The position numbers and the translations under genes are program-made. The notes beneath the pieces are model-generated. The model was not told where the DNA came from. It saw nothing but the letters and a program-made list of their open reading frames with translations, and did not search any database. Of a stretch of 13,731 nucleotides of DNA, positions 10,055-13,731 are shown piece by piece. Every line of letters starts with the position of its first letter. Position 1 is the first letter of the stretch. Source of the stretch: Collybiopsis luxurians FD-317 M1 (Eukaryota; Basidiomycota; Agaricomycetes; Agaricales; Omphalotaceae); NCBI GenBank assembly GCA_000827265.1, contig KN834798.1:221932-235662 (forward strand). Reading direction: 5' to 3'.

Positions 10055-10995
10055 ATGTCGAGGAAATCCCCAAAACGACCCAACGAGCACTCACCCAAAA
10101 ATGAATCTAAACATTCACGCTACTATGCCAGGTACATCGGTCTCCTCTCAGTGTCATTTGATAACTTACAGTGTTTTGGTAAAGTCATTGGAAAGCCCGT
10201 CAAGCTCAGTCACGGGCATATTATCACTGGTGCAAGGATGCCCATAAAACCCGTAAAACTTCCTCTAAGCCATCACCACTTCCCCTTGAGAAGCATATGG
10301 AAACCTCCGCTGCGTGGATAGAAGATCAACGTACTTCTATGTATCAGGAATTTCTCTCACTTCGGAACAGTGTCGATGACTGGATGAATCGTTCTGTTCC
10401 TCAATTCCCCATCTTGAAACACAAATTCAGTCAGCAACTCCCCACCCATCTCTTTTCTGGTACAACCCTTTCCAATCAAGTGCACGTCTTCCTAGATCGT
10501 TATTTGGAAAGACGTGCCAATTTTGCTGACTTAGATATTTGGCATTTCTACAAGGGCATTTGCTCGATGCAAAGAGGGATTGGGAGTGGTAGAGCGAGGC
10601 TGGTGTATGAACTAGCACCTCAGATGGTAATTCCACAACCGAGCTGGGGAGCCTCGACTTCGTGGGTTCGGCAAGACTCCGCTGACTCTACCCAAACCAT
10701 ATTCACCAGGGTTTTGCAACTACGTGCTCGGACCAACAGGCTTATAAAAATTTCGTCGAAGATGCAGCGATATAGGGGAGACTTAGTTTGGAGATATGGT
10801 GAGGTCGAAGAATGTGTTCACTCTGGTCGAGCACTATTCATGGAGTGGTATACATTACTAGATGACTTAGATGAAGATCTTTCCGATGTTCAAGACCTCT
10901 GTATGCTCTTTAAAGAGGTTTCTCGGTCATCGTACGAGCTTGGGCAAGTTTCAGAGTACTTTATATTTCTTCTTAGTCGACTACCTAAAAAATAG
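10055..10995 (+). CDS. Unknown protein with basic N-terminus, 295 aa, 2 exons
   Basis: Exon 1 is 10055-10131, starting MSRKSPKRPNEHSPKNES. Intron 10132-10184 (53 bp, GTACAT to GTAAAG) has a TGATAAC branch-like site 18 nt before its end. Exon 2, 10185-10995, gives a continuous frame through RYYASHWKARQAQ, RAYYHWCKDAHKTRKTSSKP and WIEDQRTSMYQEFLSLRNSV to LLSRLPKK. The first ~70 residues are strongly basic with two Tyr-Tyr motifs (RYYA, RAYYHW), recalling the K/R-rich RRYYxxH N-termini of some unnamed basidiomycete proteins; this resemblance is weak. The rest is helical with many Trp, Arg and acidic residues, and has no signal peptide or membrane span. An earlier AG (TTACAG at 10171) would break the frame, so the later acceptor was chosen. 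An ATG at 10297 would give 232 aa with no intron but discards the in-phase upstream frame. Function unknown. Confidence 0.72.
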
Positions 10996-11109
10996 TACTT
11001 ATAGTGGAGTAGTAAAAATATAATTTTTGAAGCCAATTAACAATTACTTGACTTGTAGTGAACTCGCTACTGAGCTACCCAAAAGTTCGCTAGAAGAGTA
11101 AGCTAAGGA
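10996..11109. other. 3' flank of the 295-aa gene, no other feature
   Basis: The sequence is AT-rich with TAAAAATATAATTTTTG just after the stop codon, a plausible 3' untranslated and polyadenylation region. No poly(A) signal close to AATAAA was found. Confidence 0.3.
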
Positions 11110-11166
11110 TGGTCGAAATAGTCGCCAAACTAGTCGCCAAAATGGTCGCCAAACCAGTCGCCAAAA
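11110..11166. repeat. 12-bp minisatellite, about 4.5 copies
   Basis: Four adjacent 12-bp units, TAGTCGCCAAAC, TAGTCGCCAAAA, TGGTCGCCAAAC and CAGTCGCCAAAA, run from 11119 to 11166. A partial unit (TGGTCGAAA) precedes them and a decayed one (TATTCGTTAAGA) follows. The last base alternates C, A, C, A, hinting at duplication of a 24-bp dimer. Confidence 0.9.
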
Positions 11167-11506
11167 TATTCGTTAAGAGGCCAGGATCCATGGTAAGTCC
11201 TGACTTTGAATATCTAGAACAATGTTGATGGATAATTCTCAGTCAGTGCTGCGATTTATCCATCCGTTTGGTGGGTAGAATGAACCAAGATTCCTATAAC
11301 TACTAATGCGCACATACCAGTAGATTATGCCCAAGCCCCGCAAGAGCACAAGCCACAGAGCGGATACACCTGCGAAAAGGGGCTTGGTTTTTCCCCAGTG
11401 TTCTCCCTCACCCATAGAGGGGGAAGTGTCAGGTAGCCAAACCCTCCTCCCCTGTTTATCTTACTCTTATCCAGGTCCTATGACCGAGCACATCCCCATA
11501 CACTTC

Positions 11507-11530
11507 CATACATACATACATACATACATA
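11507..11530. repeat. CATA tetranucleotide microsatellite, 6 copies
   Basis: Six perfect CATA repeats. They fall inside an open frame (11327-11611) that I do not accept as a gene. Confidence 0.95.
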
Positions 11531-11531
11531 C

Positions 11532-12281
11532 CACAAACAATACCCGTAGCTACAACATCTCCCACAGACAACCAACGAAGGAAAACGCAAAAGCGAACGG
11601 AGTGCAACTAACTTTTGTTGCGGCTCCCCGGTCCTTAGTACTTAGACTTACTTACTTGCGGCAATGAAGAGTTTTAAAAAAACCAGTAGATTAGCTTGGA
11701 GGATAAGTAGCCGGAGTCGGAATTTACTAGAAAGTCACTTAAGTACTTTGCAAGCTTGAAGTCTAAATCCTGTAATAGAGCCAATTCGTAGATAGAACAG
11801 TTGGAGTTGGTTAATCCAGTAATCAACTCAGCAATATCGCAATTCTCGTTCGAAGTGACCTAGTTAGACAAAATCAATGTATAATATTGAAGTAATGCCA
11901 AAATAAGGAAAAGAAGCGCCCAACTGACGTTTAACACGATGCGAGTCTATACACTGTTACATTACTGCGTAAATTAGGAAAACAAGTGAGTAACGTATCC
12001 CAATTTACCGAGACGACTGACTCCGCCGCTGAGTCGGACTCAGTTCACTCAAAAAAAATATTCCATGTCAACCAAATTTTTGCGAAGGCCAGGTAACAAA
12101 CAAAATACAAATGGAAGAACTACGTCGACCGTCCCGCCAATGCTTCAAAGTTGTTCCATCATGTTTCATACCCGAATCTCAGTGATTGCAATCTCTAAGC
12201 TTCCCAGAACATGCAAAAAACCAAGCCTGTAAGTCATTACTTTGACCTGCCAGAATATGTATTCGTTTTTCCCATAGATCT
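11532..12281. other. Intergenic stretch without a recognisable gene
   Basis: No frame of useful length or coding character was seen on either strand. It contains the Gcn4-like site cluster at 12018-12043, a run of eight A at about 12051-12058, and many CTTACT/AGTA-type short motifs near 11634-11660. An intron-like segment on the + strand near 12229 is discussed among the rejected items. Confidence 0.5.
12018..12043. promoter_or_regulatory. Cluster of three Gcn4/Cpc1-like TGACTC sites
   Basis: TGACTC at 12018-12023, TGAGTC (its complement GACTCA) at 12030-12035 and GACTCA at 12037-12042. The last two form a perfect inverted repeat, CTGAGTC-G-GACTCAG (12029-12043). TGACTC is the core bound by the bZIP regulators Gcn4/Cpc1 of fungal amino-acid control. 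Short motifs like this arise by chance, and no firm gene lies directly downstream, so function is uncertain. Confidence 0.35.
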
Positions 12282-13013
12282 CTATAGTTCTATCAAATGG
12301 CGTTCACCCATACTGCAAGTATGCTTGGCACAGATAAGCTGGAATATTCCGTTCAAAACGTGGTACGACAAGAGCCAACTTGGATTCGAAAGAAAATTTA
12401 TACGGAAGCCCTTACATTCAAAATTAGACAAGTTACCCCGCACAGCCGCTGTCCAAGGTCCCTTCGAAGTATAATGATTGGGGTCTGTCAGGTTTAGGTC
12501 CAGCTGAGCTCCGACAAGCAGAGTCAATCGAAAGAGCTTTTTAGCGTCTTGTAAATTTGATCTATTGGGGAGAACTCACCTGTTGAGTACTTGAACCGGG
12601 TTATCAGGGTCAAAACCAGCTCGAAACAAGAGTCTTCAAGCGGACTTCATAAAAGCATTTAAGTTTTTGACAATCAGAATACCCGAGACATGCCCGATTT
12701 GCATGAAAATGCAAAGGATGTATTGGTAGGACTGGGAGCCCTGTTGGCGTAAAGGGTCCACATTGCAGTGATTCCGAAGAGTGTCATGAACGGCGTCTGC
12801 GATAGCGCGCCCGGTAGGGTGTGGCAGGGAAGATGGTAGGAGATCTACGTTGTGGTAGTTCCGAAAAGTGTCATGAGCGAAATCTGCAACTGGGAGCCAG
12901 CTAAGTAGATGCAGGGAAGATGACGGAAGGGATGCACTGAGGAAAAAGGCGATGGCCCGACCAACACCATGGGGCAATGTCAGCAGTAGTACTACGGGGT
13001 GAGAAATATACAC
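12282..13013 (-). pseudogene. Decayed ankyrin-repeat protein gene
   Basis: Read leftward, the frame from 13013 gives NVDPLRQQGSQ, then IGHVSGI and LNAFMKSA, hits TGA at 12638-12636, and continues in the same frame as RLLFRAGFDPDNPVQVLN. This resembles ankyrin repeats (G-x-TPL, GH-xx-I, then LL-xx-GADPN). A strong donor CAG/GTGAGT follows at 12580/12579. Further on another frame gives LLVGAQLDLNLTDPNHYTSK and GPWTAAVRGNLSNFE, again close to the ankyrin GA-xx-N-xx-D-xx-GxTPLxxAAxxGNL pattern. The two parts cannot be joined in phase by any acceptor I tested, and the TGA interrupts the first. I therefore read it as a degenerating gene, not a functional one. The upstream 80 residues carry a separate 29-residue repeat. 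The family call rests on pattern alone; chance resemblance is possible. Confidence 0.4.
12757..12930. repeat. Two diverged 87-bp tandem copies
   Basis: Copy 1 at about 12757-12843 and copy 2 at 12844-12930 share TTCCGAARAGTGTCATGARCG and GGCAGGGAAGATG / GCAGGGAAGATG at the same offsets. On the reverse strand this makes a 29-residue peptide repeat (HDTLRNHCNVD and HDTFRNYHNVD). A weaker third copy may extend right to about 13000 (GCGATGGCCCGACC matches GCGATAGCGCGCCC). Confidence 0.7.
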
Positions 13014-13355
13014 ACTCCTCGGAAGTTAACCGGTTCAACAGAGGGAAACGATCTGTTGTGTCAAGGGCGTAAAAGTCCACCAATGAGCTGTCCAAGAATT
13101 GTGAAGGAACAGGAGAGCTTCGAAACATGCTTGGCAAGTCAGAAATGAACAGGAAAAAACTTGCTGAGGGGTGTTCATACAGATCTTAGGGCTTCGACGA
13201 GAATGTTCAAAGTTGTCCTTGGCCGAGGGTCCTATTCCAGTGGTTTTTGCGCGAGGAATTCAGCCGACGAGCGGACCAGCGGATTAACGACGGTTAAAAA
13301 TAGGTTCAAACAACGTGCAAGGGCTTCACAACGAATACATTTATGAGAAATAATT

Positions 13356-13400
13356 CTACGTAGTAGGCACCTGGCCTGCAATAATACTACGTAGCAGGCA
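13356..13400. repeat. 14-bp direct repeat centred on palindromic CTACGTAG
   Basis: CTACGTAGTAGGCA (13356-13369) and CTACGTAGCAGGCA (13387-13400) differ at one base and start 31 bp apart. Each begins with the 8-bp palindrome CTACGTAG. Could be a protein-binding pair or the remnant of a tandem duplication. Confidence 0.6.
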
Positions 13401-13663
13401 TCAAGCCATGAATGTTATGACAGAGAAGGCTCCTAGCCTAAATCCAGCAGTAAAATATAGGGAAGAGGCCAACTGAGAGGGAGGAATGGGAAGATGGTGG
13501 AGGTTGAAGGAAAAGAAGGATGAGTGCTGTGTGACTCTAAGCGGGTTCAGACACCAGTCTGTCTGCCACAACCATAGTGACACATTATATGGCATGTCTG
13601 CTCGATTTCAATTGACAAACATCTGTATTAAGAGTGGGTGGGAAACACTCTACATATTCTTTT

Positions 13664-13681
13664 TTAAGTAAGACTACTTAA
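13664..13681. repeat. Small perfect inverted repeat
   Basis: TTAAGTA, four bases (AGAC), then TACTTAA. It is followed by a CTAAGG/CCTAAGG-rich run (13681-13698). AT-rich and short; no role can be assigned. Confidence 0.6.
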
Positions 13682-13731
13682 GGACTAAGGCCTAAGGAGC
13701 GGACTATACGTATTCATCGTAGGTACAAGAA

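Larger units (their letters stand above)
13138..13731. other. Right end, no recognisable gene
   Basis: Only short frames with no coding character on either strand. It holds the CTACGTAG direct repeat and a small perfect hairpin near the right edge, listed separately. Confidence 0.5.

Noticed and set aside
11327..11611. 94-codon + strand frame starting MPKPRKSTSHRADTPAKRG, with a possible 42-bp intron ending TTATCCAG
   Set aside because: It runs through the CATA microsatellite and low-complexity sequence, shows no domain, and its intron is short and optional.
12211..12497. Possible two-exon + strand gene: ATG at 12211, intron 12229-12287 (GTAAGT to TATAG), 75-aa product starting MQKTKPFYQMAFTHTASML
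   Set aside because: Splice signals look good and phase is kept, but the product has no recognised family, two acceptors compete, and it lies antisense to the ankyrin-like segments, which fit better.
13401..13595. 64-codon reverse frame starting MPYNVSLWLW
   Set aside because: Isolated, no splice or family support, composition like noncoding DNA.

Overview
The window looks like nuclear DNA of a filamentous basidiomycete, probably an Agaricomycete. On both strands, coding segments are broken by short GT-AG introns, mostly 47-60 bp. When these are removed the reading frames join in phase across exon after exon. Two of the resulting proteins (at 2091-4260 and 8529-9782) match protein families I remember as multicopy and unnamed in mushroom-forming fungi. 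No bacterial operon signals, rRNA, tRNA or CRISPR were seen. All names rest on remembered family patterns; no search could be run.

Layout. 1-272: tail of a degenerate tandem repeat with a period near 73 bp that runs off the left edge. 273-1361: no gene recognised. 1362-1885 (+): decayed 3' half of a thaumatin-like protein gene with in-frame stops. 2091-4260 (-): four-exon gene for a 671-aa orphan-family protein with an HELGH motif. 4543-7898 (-): nine-exon gene for a 976-aa coiled-coil, disordered, probably nuclear protein, with one apparent GC-AG intron. 8068-8320 (-): doubtful small basic protein. 8529-9782 (-): F-box-like protein with a degenerate nucleotidyltransferase-like region. 9783-10054: short divergent promoter region. 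10055-10995 (+): two-exon gene for a 295-aa protein with a basic N-terminus. 10996-12281: intergenic DNA with a 12-bp minisatellite, a CATA microsatellite and a cluster of Gcn4-like sites. 12282-13013 (-): apparently decayed ankyrin-repeat gene over an 87-bp repeat. 13014-13731: nothing recognised except small repeats.

The genes do not form an obvious pathway. The picture is an accessory, lineage-specific region: members of expanded fungal families, two pseudogenes and several short tandem repeats. No convincing new multi-gene system was found. The points most worth a second look are the HELGH motif in the 671-aa family, the 3n-length introns whose retention would keep the frame (one would add a hydrophobic segment), the GC-AG intron, and the two decayed genes.
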